Positions 1-6,343 of a DNA stretch of 6,747 nucleotides are shown here, one piece after another. The notes below the pieces were generated by a model that saw nothing but the letters and a program-made list of their open reading frames with translations, was not told the origin of the DNA and did not search any database. Origin of the DNA: Acidobacteriota bacterium (GTDB lineage Bacteria > Acidobacteriota > Holophagae > Thermotomaculales > Thermotomaculaceae); contig QMQE01000143.1 in NCBI GenBank assembly GCA_003650445.1, positions 1-6,747 of the forward strand. The letters run 5' to 3'. The translations under genes and the position numbers were made by a program. Each line of letters opens with the position of its first letter. Within the stretch, counting starts at the first letter, position 1.

Positions 1-868
1 AAGGACTGTTGTTTTTGCTTTCTGCCACCTGAGTAACAGGCAAGTGTTTCAGCATTTCTTTCAGGAAGATACCCCGCAACCGGGAAACCTGTACGAGATT
101 TTCCTCAACGTTTCCCGCAAGCAGCAGGACCGCTTCCCTAAAACCTGAAATTCCCGGCACGTTGTGGGTGCCGCCCCGAAGTCCGCCCTCCTGGCTACCG
201 CCGATGAGGGCGGGGAGGGGCAGGTTACTGCGGTAAATCATCGCCCCCACACCTTTGGGGCCATAGATTTTATGAGCTGCCACAGTGATATAGTCGATTT
301 CCCGCAAAGTTGCCGGTATTTTCATGAATCCCTGTACAAAATCACTGTGGATACGGACTCTGGGAAATTGTTTTTTCAACGCTCCGGCAATGGTGGCAAT
401 GTCAAAGATAAATCCGGTTTCATTATTGACTGCCATGATGGAGACAAGGCGGGTTTCATTGTCTGTCCGGGCCAGAACCGCTTCCGGTGCCAGTGTCCCG
501 TCAGGTCCCGGAGTGACTTTCCGCACTTCAATCCCCACGCGGTTCAGGCGGGAAAGCATGCTTCGAATGGAGTTGTGTTCCACCGCAGAAACCACGACGT
601 TGCCACCCCGTTCCTCATCACCAAGCAGGCTTTGGAAGACCTGGCTGTTCCCCTCGGAGCCACCGGAGGTGAAAACCAGGCGGTGGCTGTTTTCCAGCCC
701 GATACTTTGGAGGATTTCTCTGCGGGCGGCTTCCACAATTTTAGCCGCCACTATGCCAGGGAGATGGGGAGAAGACGGATTGCCAAAATTTTCCGCCAGA
801 ACCGCTGCCATTCGATCTTGAACCGGCGCGGAAACCGGTGTGGTGGCGGCAAAATCAAGGTATATCAT
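1..868 (-). CDS. Cysteine desulfurase, class V aminotransferase fold (NifS/IscS-like), 3' end outside window
   Basis: PLP enzyme that takes sulfur from L-cysteine, leaving alanine and an enzyme persulfide for Fe-S clusters, tRNA thiolation or cofactors; cytosolic. The first 289 residues are visible of a family length near 380-400. I translated it directly. It opens MIYLDFAATTP, then FGNPSS, TSGGSE (67-72), AVEHNS with the PLP-stacking His98, NNETG (148-152), HSDFVQ with Asp176 and Gln179, AAHKIYGPKG with the Schiff-base Lys200, and RGGTHNVPG from Arg231. The catalytic Cys loop lies beyond the left edge, so activity and the group I/II assignment cannot be confirmed. The ATG is 9 nt after the dUTPase stop, and the AGGA of its ribosome site overlaps that TAG, suggesting translational coupling. 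The partner that receives the sulfur is not visible. Family call is firm; the exact role (IscS, NifS or a tRNA-thiolation desulfurase) is open. Confidence 0.93.
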   Translation of the reverse strand, partial: MIYLDFAATTPVSAPVQDRMAAVLAENFGNPSSPHLPGIVAAKIVEAARREILQSIGLENSHRLVFTSGGSEGNSQVFQSLLGDEERGGNVVVSAVEHNSIRSMLSRLNRVGIEVRKVTPGPDGTLAPEAVLARTDNETRLVSIMAVNNETGFIFDIATIAGALKKQFPRVRIHSDFVQGFMKIPATLREIDYITVAAHKIYGPKGVGAMIYRSNLPLPALIGGSQEGGLRGGTHNVPGISGFREAVLLLAGNVEENLVQVSRLRGIFLKEMLKHLPVTQVAESKNNSP

Positions 869-877
869 CGGGGAATC

Positions 878-1327
878 CTATACGCCGGTACTTCCAAACC
901 CACCGCCACCCCGGCCGGTTTCCGTAAGTTCTTCCACCGACACAAAACGGGCTTTGAAAACCGGCGCCAGAACCGCCTGGGCAATTCGCATTCCCCGCTC
1001 AATTTTCATTGGAAGCTGTCCGAGATTGGCAAGAATGACTTTTACTTCCCCCCGATAGTCGGCATCAATGGTGCCCGGTGTGTTGAGACAGGTGACAGAG
1101 TTTCTCAATGCAAGGCCGCTCCTGGGCCGCACCTGTATCTCCATTCCGACCGGGATTTCAACTATCAGGCCGGTGGGAATAGCCTTGACTTCCCCAGGTG
1201 CCAGCACCAGTGGTTCTTCCACCGCCGCCAGCAGGTCCATGCCGGAAGAACCCGCAGTGGCATAGTCGGGCAGCGGCAAGCCAAAGCTGTGGGGTAACTG
1301 TTTAACCCGAATTTCAATTGTTTTCAT
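878..1327 (-). CDS. dut: dUTP diphosphatase (dUTPase), trimeric type
   Basis: Hydrolyses dUTP to dUMP and pyrophosphate, keeping uracil out of DNA and supplying dUMP for thymidylate synthesis; cytosolic homotrimer in this family. All five motifs are present in the usual order. In 149-residue numbering they are AGSSGMDLLA (25-34), PRSGLA (68-73), GTIDADYRG (85-93) with the catalytic Asp88, RIAQ (114-117), and RGGGGFGSTG (139-148) whose Phe144 should stack on uracil. Length is normal for bacteria (about 145-155). I chose the ATG at 1327 because GGAG sits 9 nt upstream; an in-frame ATG at 1342 would add five residues (MEQKS) and has only a weak AGG at the peptidase stop codon. It is the middle gene of the minus-strand operon, 23 nt after the M16 peptidase and 9 nt before the cysteine desulfurase. 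Function is secure; only the start is in doubt. Confidence 0.96.
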   Translation of the reverse strand: MKTIEIRVKQLPHSFGLPLPDYATAGSSGMDLLAAVEEPLVLAPGEVKAIPTGLIVEIPVGMEIQVRPRSGLALRNSVTCLNTPGTIDADYRGEVKVILANLGQLPMKIERGMRIAQAVLAPVFKARFVSVEELTETGRGGGGFGSTGV

Positions 1328-1336
1328 ACTCTTTTG

Positions 1337-1340
1337 CTCC
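1337..1340 (-). promoter_or_regulatory. Shine-Dalgarno site that favours the second dut start
   Basis: GGAG on the minus strand, 9 nt before the ATG at 1327. It lies immediately downstream of the alternative ATG at 1342, so that longer start would place the ribosome site inside its own coding sequence. The longer start has only AGG, formed at the peptidase TAG, 7 nt away. Confidence 0.55.
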
Positions 1341-1350
1341 ATTGTTTTAC

Positions 1351-2589
1351 CTACTTATTGATCATTTTTTCAAGATTCCCATACACCAGCGTTGCCAGCT
1401 TGTCTTCTTCAAAGATTTCCGCCGCAAGTTCCTGAACTTCATGGTAGGAAATATCCCGAACAATGTCCAGAACCTCTGACGGGGAAACTGTCCGGCCATA
1501 CTGAAGGAAATTCCGTCCCTCCCACATCGCCTGACTGGTGGAGGTTTCCAGCGACAGTTCCAGGCGCCCGATGAGCTGGTTCCGGCCGTCTTCCACTTCT
1601 GTTTCAGTGAGGGTGTCTTTCAGGGAGAATGCCTCGTTTCTCATTATTTCCATTGCTTTTCCGGCATTTTCCGGTGCGGTGGAGGCGTTAATATACAAAT
1701 GCGCCTCTTTTCGGAAAAAGGTGGGGCTGGAAAATACCATGTAGGCAAGGCCGCTTTCTTCCCGGACTTTTTGAAAGAGCCTGGAGCTCATGCCACCCCC
1801 GTATACGTTGTTCAAAATGGAAACCACCTGCTGCAAACGAAGGGTCGGCATGGGTAATGGATACGCCATATACAGATTTGTTGCTGTCATACCTGCCCTT
1901 TCCACCTTTCTCAAACCGGGCGAAAACGGTGCCACAGCACTGCCCAAGGGTACAGCTTTTTCTTTTCCAATGGCAGATGACATGGGTTCCACTAAGCGAC
2001 AAACCCCCCTTTTTTCAACATTTCCCGCCACGCTTACCACCAGTTCTCCCTTCACCATGCACCGGCTCAACATATTCCTCAGCATGGAGGGAGAAAACCG
2101 TTCCACTGTTGCCTCGGTACCAAGAATGGAACGTCCCAACGTCGCTTCGGGATAAATTCCGGCAATGAACAGTTCATCCCCGGAATCGTCCGGGTCATCC
2201 CGCATCATTCGAATTTCCTCTTGAACAACTGATTTTTCCAGCTTTACATCCTCGGGACGAAATGAAGGCCGCGTCAGCATATCTGTCAGTAACTCAAATC
2301 CCAATTCCAGTTTTTCAGCCGGTACCCGCGCAATGAAGCACAACTGATCCCTGGATGTAAATGCGTCGAGATCCCCCCCAACCCGTTCAATTTCACGGGA
2401 AATATCCGTTGCGGTCCGCGTTTCACTGCCCTTGAACACCATATGCTCCAGAAAATGTGTCAACCCGTGTTCTTCGGGAATCATCTCATCCCGCGCCCCG
2501 CGGTTGAACCAGACACTCACCGTTGCGGCCCTTGTATGTGGAATTTCACTAATGATTACCGGTATTTTGCCTACATCCTGTATTGTCAT
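1351..2589 (-). CDS. M16 family zinc metallopeptidase (mitochondrial processing peptidase-like, YmxG/PqqL type)
   Basis: Predicted zinc endopeptidase of 412 residues, the usual size of single-subunit bacterial M16B enzymes. The inverted zinc motif HFLEH is at 45-49 (His45, Glu48, His49), and Glu125 in VVQEEIRMMRDDP lies 76 residues after His49, the spacing expected for the third zinc ligand. The second half carries GGGMSSRLFQKVREESGLAY (264-283), typical of the C-terminal M16 domain. There is no signal peptide or membrane segment, so it is probably cytosolic. The N-terminal strand reads MTIQDVGKIPVIISEIPH instead of the common LDNGLRV-type opening, a small divergence. The start is supported by AAGGAG (2601-2606) with a long 11-nt spacer. 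It heads the operon with dut and the desulfurase; M16 next to dut is a pairing I recall from other bacteria, often near pnp, but the physiological substrate is generally unknown. Confidence 0.93.
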   Translation of the reverse strand: MTIQDVGKIPVIISEIPHTRAATVSVWFNRGARDEMIPEEHGLTHFLEHMVFKGSETRTATDISREIERVGGDLDAFTSRDQLCFIARVPAEKLELGFELLTDMLTRPSFRPEDVKLEKSVVQEEIRMMRDDPDDSGDELFIAGIYPEATLGRSILGTEATVERFSPSMLRNMLSRCMVKGELVVSVAGNVEKRGVCRLVEPMSSAIGKEKAVPLGSAVAPFSPGLRKVERAGMTATNLYMAYPLPMPTLRLQQVVSILNNVYGGGMSSRLFQKVREESGLAYMVFSSPTFFRKEAHLYINASTAPENAGKAMEIMRNEAFSLKDTLTETEVEDGRNQLIGRLELSLETSTSQAMWEGRNFLQYGRTVSPSEVLDIVRDISYHEVQELAAEIFEEDKLATLVYGNLEKMINK

Positions 2590-2638
2590 GCTCTAATTCA
2601 CTCCTTTCATCGCCTTGTTCAGTTCACAAAGCCGCTTC

Positions 2639-2667
2639 ATTGTAACAGTGGGCCGGGAAAATGAAAA
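2639..2667 (-). promoter_or_regulatory. Candidate sigma-70 extended -10 promoter for the peptidase-dut-desulfurase operon
   Basis: On the minus strand, TACAAT (2644-2639) is one base from TATAAT and is preceded by TGT, giving an extended -10. Exactly 17 nt upstream is TTTTCA (2667-2662), a 4/6 match to TTGACA. The expected start of transcription is near 2632, giving a leader of about 42 nt that contains the AAGGAG ribosome site. Confidence 0.5.
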
Positions 2668-2703
2668 GGAGCCGGGCCACGAAGCATTATCTACATTTTT
2701 CCA

Positions 2704-2732
2704 TTGCACATCCATTGGCATCATGCTAATTT
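2704..2732 (+). promoter_or_regulatory. Weak candidate promoter for the RRM gene
   Basis: TTGCAC (2704-2709), a 17-nt spacer ending in TGC, and TAATTT (2727-2732) form a possible extended -10 promoter, but each hexamer matches only 3/6. A rival is TAGAAT at 2781-2786, a 5/6 -10 with no good -35, which would give a leader of about 15 nt. I cannot choose between them from sequence alone. Confidence 0.25.
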
Positions 2733-2807
2733 TATTAAGACGGTCGTCAGCTCCTGTCTGGTTCAGGAACAGCTTCCGTTTAGAATCACGTTTTGAGGAG
2801 TGCTTGA

Positions 2808-3083
2808 ATGTCTCAGTCTCTCTATGTAGGGAACCTTCCCTACTCCGCATCCGAAGATGAACTTCGGAACCTGTTCGCAGAGCATGGACCTGTTGAGTCC
2901 GTTCGTATCATCACCGACCGCGTCACCGGTCTTTCCCGTGGCTTCGGCTTCGTGGATATGGAAACTGACGAAGCAGCAGAAGCCGCAATCGCCGCACTGA
3001 ATGGTGCCGATTTCAAAGGCCGCGCCCTTCGCGTAAATGTCTCCAAACCGCGAGAAGACAACCGAAATCGGGACCGTTACTGA
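2808..3083 (+). CDS. Small RNA-binding protein with one RRM domain
   Basis: A 91-residue RRM (RNP-type) protein expected to bind single-stranded RNA through two aromatic RNP motifs. RNP2 is LYVGNL at 5-10 and RNP1 is RGFGFVDM at 44-51, with Phe46 and Phe48 as the RNA-stacking residues; RNP1 ends in Met where many proteins have Phe/Tyr. The fold continues through AAEAAIAALNGADFKGRALRVNVSKPR. After the domain only a short charged tail remains (EDNRNRDRY), much shorter than the Gly/Arg-rich tails of many bacterial RRM proteins. GAGGAG (2795-2800) sits 7 nt before the ATG, a strong ribosome site. The gene is monocistronic, with a divergent promoter region behind it and a hairpin terminator in front. 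Homologues occur in cyanobacteria, Chlorobi and delta-proteobacteria, where some are cold-induced; here the target RNA and regulation are unknown. Confidence 0.93.
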   Translation: MSQSLYVGNLPYSASEDELRNLFAEHGPVESVRIITDRVTGLSRGFGFVDMETDEAAEAAIAALNGADFKGRALRVNVSKPREDNRNRDRY

Positions 3084-3103
3084 AAAACCAGTACAAACAA
3101 ATG

Positions 3104-3128
3104 AAAAGCCGGGACAATCCCGGCTTTT
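3104..3128. terminator. Bidirectional rho-independent terminator between convergent genes
   Basis: Arms GCCGGGA (3108-3114) and TCCCGGC (3118-3124) pair perfectly around a CAA loop, with four A before and six or more T after, so the stem can extend by A-U pairs. On the plus strand it ends the RRM transcript with a long T tract (3125-3131). On the minus strand the same hairpin comes 5 nt after the stop codon of the 990-residue gene but is followed by only four T, so termination that way may be weaker. Confidence 0.9.
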
Positions 3129-3129
3129 T

Positions 3130-6102
3130 TTATTTTTTCCCCTTTTCCGTCCCCTTCGGTTTCAACAACACCCCTTTTGAGCCCCGGCCGTCAATTTTGG
3201 ACACAGCCGCTTTACGAAATCTCAAATGCCGAAGATAACTCCCCTCCCGGACTGCGTCCTGTTTTTCAAGCCAGTCCCAATCCACAAAATCATCTCCATC
3301 TCCGCTTATATAAAAATAACCAAGCTTCTGGGACAGCATGTGCTGAAAAAAATGATTTCCACGGGAAGCATCCGCTCTGAAGTTTTTCAAATTCGCTTCC
3401 ACAAGTATTTTCGCCTGGGATATCCCTGTCCAATCCACCGGAATTCCCTGAAGGGGATCGGAACTTCCCCATCGCCCAAAACCGATCAGGATACAATTTC
3501 GCCCCTGAGCCGCAAGTGTCCGGTTGAATTCGTTGAGCTCCGCTGCTATTTCCTGTGTCTGCCCGGGGTCAAAGCGGTCCGGCACAACATAGACAATGTC
3601 CTTGATTTTATCTTCCAATCCATTTCCCATGGTCTGATTTGATTTGCAGAATATTTTCCTGCGGGGGATTGCCTCAGTGGACACTTCCCCGAACTCATTT
3701 CCAGCCACAAGAGGCCGGATTTGGAGGAAACTGAATTCCGGTTTTCGCTTCTTTCTGGGATAGATATTAACAGCAAATTCGATTCCAACCGGTGTTCCCA
3801 CCGCCTGTTCTCCCAATTCCAGAAGCTCCCGAACCAATTTAGGGAAAGGGAACATCTTACCTTTCAACAGCTTCGAAAAGGTCACAACCGGTTTTCCTTT
3901 TGCAAAAAGGTTGTTGTCCGATAAGGTGCCTGCTTCCATATCCAGCAGGTCAGACACAAGGGGCAAAACTCCGTCTTTTTCCGCTTCCTGGACAGGAAGA
4001 TGCAGTAGATTGGCATTTTCACTTACAGGTAACTCCGGGCTGTCTGCCCCAACATGGAGCGCATAAAATTTCCGCTGTGTTTTCGCCGGGAGTTCCAGTG
4101 GCTTTCTCAGGATCGGGTTAATTTCCGGGTTTGCAGGAGATACGCGGAAAACGTGGCCTCCTTCACCGATGGATTTCCCGATCCCCATCACCAGGCTCAT
4201 GATTCCGTCGTGTGGGTTCAAATGGGATAATGGATAGAAGTTGTAAGACTGTGCAGCACCTGAAACAGTCGGGTAATACAACCCTCCGTGCCGAATGCCG
4301 CTGACCCGCTGAATCAAAATTGCCATCTGCTCCTCTTCTACACGGAAATTGGAATTTGCCACATATCGACGGGCCGCCATAGAAAAAACAGACGCATATA
4401 CCATTTTTATTGCCGTAACGAGCTGCCGGTATCGCACCTCCAGATTCGGGTGGCTGTTGGGAAGCATATAAGTCTTGTAAATTCCTGAAAAAGGAAGGGC
4501 CTGGGAATCTTCCAGCAAACTGGATGACCTCACCGCGATGGGGTGACGAATTTTGCTCAGAAGAGAACGAAGGTCCTTTTCAACCGTTGGCGAAATGTAA
4601 CTCTCCCGGAACATCCGAAATACTTCTTCATCCGATCCGGCAGAAAAGGCCCGCTCCCGCAGATTTCCCTGTTGGAGAAATTCACTGTATACGTCTGTGC
4701 AGATGACAAAGGTAGCAGGGGCATGAATCTGTACCTCCGGATAACGCTCCTGGATACCGCTCTTCATCATCATGGCATTCATAAAGGCAACGCCCCGGGC
4801 TTTACCCCCCATGGAACCGGTTCCAATTCTGGAAAACAGGTTATCCTCTTCCTGAAGCTCACTGGCGCTGAAATCGGAAATAACACCGATCCGCTCTTTT
4901 GAAATAGACAGTTCAATGGATTCAACCAGGTACTGGCGCAGTTTCTCAATGGTCTCGAAATCCGATACCTTTCTTGGACGTAATTTTTCCGCCAGCTCAA
5001 ACTCTGTCCTGGCCCGAAGCCAGATGGAAACATGGTTCCGGCTGGTGTGATACAGCAGCGATTCAGCCGGGACCCCACTCAACACGGCACCGAATTCCCT
5101 CAGTGTCCGGGCCTTTCCGACAACGTGCCCGTCCGGCATCCGAAATACAAAATCACCGAACCCGAAGTTTTCCAGCATGAAAGATTGAAGTTCCTCTAAT
5201 AGCGTGGGGGAGTTCTTGTTGATAAATCGAACCGCCAGTTTCTCAGCCTCTCCCTCGATCCGCTGCTCGGATGACTGAAGTACAATGCCAAGGTCGGGAA
5301 TTTCTTCCCTGATCAGCCGAACCAGCTGCAATCCTGCATCTTTTGTCATTTTCCCATCCTTGGGGTAACGGATATCTGAAATAACACCAAGGAGGCGCTC
5401 TTTGTAGGCCTTCACAATGGATTCTGCCTCTTCAAATGTCTCCACACTGACAATTTTCGGCCGGGCCCGTATCCGGAGCATTCGCTGCACATCGTTTACC
5501 CCCTCGGATACAATCCGCCGGGTCTGTTTGATGATTTCCGTATAGAGCATGGGAAGAAATGCCGAATAATACCATGGGGAATCCTCCACCACCAGGATAA
5601 TATTCACCCCGTACCGGCTGTCTGTCTCCAGGTTTTTCATATCCTCAATAGACTTGACAATGGCAAGAAAAATTTTGGAATCCCCGAACCAGTAAAACGC
5701 TTTGTCTATACTGTCATGACGGCGAATCTGCTTCAGAACCCGGCTGGTCACAGGGGAGTAAGTCAGCAGCACAATGGGAAGTCCGGGGCGGATTCCTTTT
5801 GCTTTGGCTCCAAATTGAAATGGGCTCATGTCAGATAGGCGGGGCATGGTAATCACAATGTCAAAACTCTCCGCCTGAAGGGCTTCTAATGCTTCACTGG
5901 CACTGGAAACCCTGGTGATTCTCGGGATATGATGCAGATCCAGGTCCATAAAATCACCGAAAACACGGTGGGAGAGACGTCCATCCTCTTCCAGGAGAAA
6001 TGCATCGTACATGCTGGATACCAGCAACACTTCCTGAACATGGTATTGCATCAAATCATGCAGACTGTCCACCTTGGAGCCCTGTTTCCAGAAAATTCCC
6101 AT
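3130..6102 (-). CDS. Two-receiver protein with PEP/pyruvate-binding (PPDK N-terminal-like) ATP-grasp region; not a complete PEP synthase
   Basis: A 990-residue soluble protein. Residues 22-155 look like a receiver that has lost its key residues: Ser29-Ser30 replace the acidic pair and Met86 stands at the phosphorylation site. Residues 166-312 form a second receiver with Glu173-Asp174, Asp243 (VISDIRYP), Ser277/Ser278 and Lys296 all present. A linker (about 320-410, AESLLYHTSRNHVSIW) follows. Residues about 425-800 match the PEP/pyruvate-binding ATP-grasp: GTGSMGGKARG (427-437), PIAVRSSSLLEDS (521-533), MGIGKSIGEGG (639-649), GIEF (773-776) and LQIRPL (793-798). The swivelling phosphohistidine domain and TIM barrel of PEP synthase are absent; a C-terminal domain (about 812-960) with GFGRWGSSD follows instead. 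Such proteins are often annotated as PEP synthase in databases, which this architecture does not support. The start has GGAG 5 nt upstream. Substrate and phosphoacceptor unknown. Confidence 0.88.
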   Translation of the reverse strand: MGIFWKQGSKVDSLHDLMQYHVQEVLLVSSMYDAFLLEEDGRLSHRVFGDFMDLDLHHIPRITRVSSASEALEALQAESFDIVITMPRLSDMSPFQFGAKAKGIRPGLPIVLLTYSPVTSRVLKQIRRHDSIDKAFYWFGDSKIFLAIVKSIEDMKNLETDSRYGVNIILVVEDSPWYYSAFLPMLYTEIIKQTRRIVSEGVNDVQRMLRIRARPKIVSVETFEEAESIVKAYKERLLGVISDIRYPKDGKMTKDAGLQLVRLIREEIPDLGIVLQSSEQRIEGEAEKLAVRFINKNSPTLLEELQSFMLENFGFGDFVFRMPDGHVVGKARTLREFGAVLSGVPAESLLYHTSRNHVSIWLRARTEFELAEKLRPRKVSDFETIEKLRQYLVESIELSISKERIGVISDFSASELQEEDNLFSRIGTGSMGGKARGVAFMNAMMMKSGIQERYPEVQIHAPATFVICTDVYSEFLQQGNLRERAFSAGSDEEVFRMFRESYISPTVEKDLRSLLSKIRHPIAVRSSSLLEDSQALPFSGIYKTYMLPNSHPNLEVRYRQLVTAIKMVYASVFSMAARRYVANSNFRVEEEQMAILIQRVSGIRHGGLYYPTVSGAAQSYNFYPLSHLNPHDGIMSLVMGIGKSIGEGGHVFRVSPANPEINPILRKPLELPAKTQRKFYALHVGADSPELPVSENANLLHLPVQEAEKDGVLPLVSDLLDMEAGTLSDNNLFAKGKPVVTFSKLLKGKMFPFPKLVRELLELGEQAVGTPVGIEFAVNIYPRKKRKPEFSFLQIRPLVAGNEFGEVSTEAIPRRKIFCKSNQTMGNGLEDKIKDIVYVVPDRFDPGQTQEIAAELNEFNRTLAAQGRNCILIGFGRWGSSDPLQGIPVDWTGISQAKILVEANLKNFRADASRGNHFFQHMLSQKLGYFYISGDGDDFVDWDWLEKQDAVREGSYLRHLRFRKAAVSKIDGRGSKGVLLKPKGTEKGKK

Positions 6103-6120
6103 ATCATCTCCCTTGCGACC

Positions 6121-6149
6121 ATCATACAGAGTCCCACATCCGGTTTCAA
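6121..6149 (-). promoter_or_regulatory. Sigma-70-type promoter for the 990-residue gene
   Basis: On the minus strand TTGAAA (6149-6144, 5/6) is followed after exactly 17 nt by TATGAT (6126-6121, 5/6). Transcription should begin near 6113-6114, leaving a leader of only about 11-12 nt that still contains the GGGAG ribosome site. Confidence 0.7.
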
Positions 6150-6173
6150 TGTTTTTGGACCGAAGTGGCGTGC

Positions 6174-6185
6174 CATTCTGGCATG
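6174..6185 (+). repeat. 12-nt direct repeat, copy 1
   Basis: CATTCTGGCATG, identical to 6288-6299 and 114 nt upstream of it. This copy lies within the imperfect palindrome TGCCA-TTC-TGGCA (6171-6183). It carries the -24-like TGGCATG but no -12 element at the right distance, so on its own it is not a promoter. Confidence 0.6.
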
Positions 6186-6195
6186 AACCGTCGGG

Positions 6196-6210
6196 GGTTT
6201 CGGGTAAACC
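6196..6210. repeat. Short inverted repeat GGTTT-N5-AAACC
   Basis: Five-base arms around CGGGT, about 85-110 nt upstream of the sigma-54-like promoter, which is where an enhancer-binding activator could sit. Five-base arms arise easily by chance, so this is a weak call. Confidence 0.25.
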
Positions 6211-6287
6211 TACGCATTCACCGGGAAAAGGACCGAAAAATTTACAGACAAACAGCCAGGAATCGCACTTTCAACTCCAAATCGTAG

Positions 6288-6299
6288 CATTCTGGCATG
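6288..6299 (+). repeat. 12-nt direct repeat, copy 2
   Basis: CATTCTGGCATG, identical to 6174-6185. This copy runs into the -24 element of the sigma-54-like promoter. Confidence 0.6.
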
Positions 6300-6308
6300 T
6301 AAGTGGCA
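6293..6308 (+). promoter_or_regulatory. Sigma-54 (RpoN) type -24/-12 promoter for the LtaS-like gene
   Basis: TGGCATGTAAGTGGCA compares with the RpoN consensus TGGCAYG-N4-TTGCW. All fixed positions match except one T (G at 6305). The essential GG (6294-6295) and GC (6306-6307) have the required 10 bases between them. The start of transcription should be near 6318-6320, just before the ribosome site at 6334-6338 and the ATG at 6344. I found no good sigma-70 promoter for this gene in the same region. Confidence 0.65.
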
Positions 6309-6343
6309 CTAACCGGAAACGGACATGTTTCATGGAGGTTCCA

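Noticed and set aside
164..1297. Long plus-strand open frame of 377 codons
   Set aside because: It lies antisense to the cysteine desulfurase and dUTPase, whose motifs are unambiguous; its translation is low-complexity with no recognisable domain.
2652..2676. GCCGGG repeated at 2652-2657 and 2671-2676
   Set aside because: Direct six-base repeats in the spacer do not form a hairpin and are expected by chance.
2593..2850. Minus-strand open frame of 85 codons across the spacer between the RRM gene and the peptidase
   Set aside because: It overlaps the RRM start and the candidate promoters, has no ribosome site near any internal Met, and resembles no family I know. A short real peptide starting near its Met43 cannot be fully excluded.
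6160..6175. Minus-strand TGGCACG followed by CCACTTCGG, resembling a sigma-54 promoter for the 990-residue gene
   Set aside because: The -24 half is perfect, but CG occupies the place of the essential GC at -12, and a good sigma-70 promoter lies just downstream.
6157..6237. Octamer GGACCGAA at 6157-6164 and 6230-6237
   Set aside because: Too short and without symmetry or clear spacing relative to either promoter to support a binding-site call.
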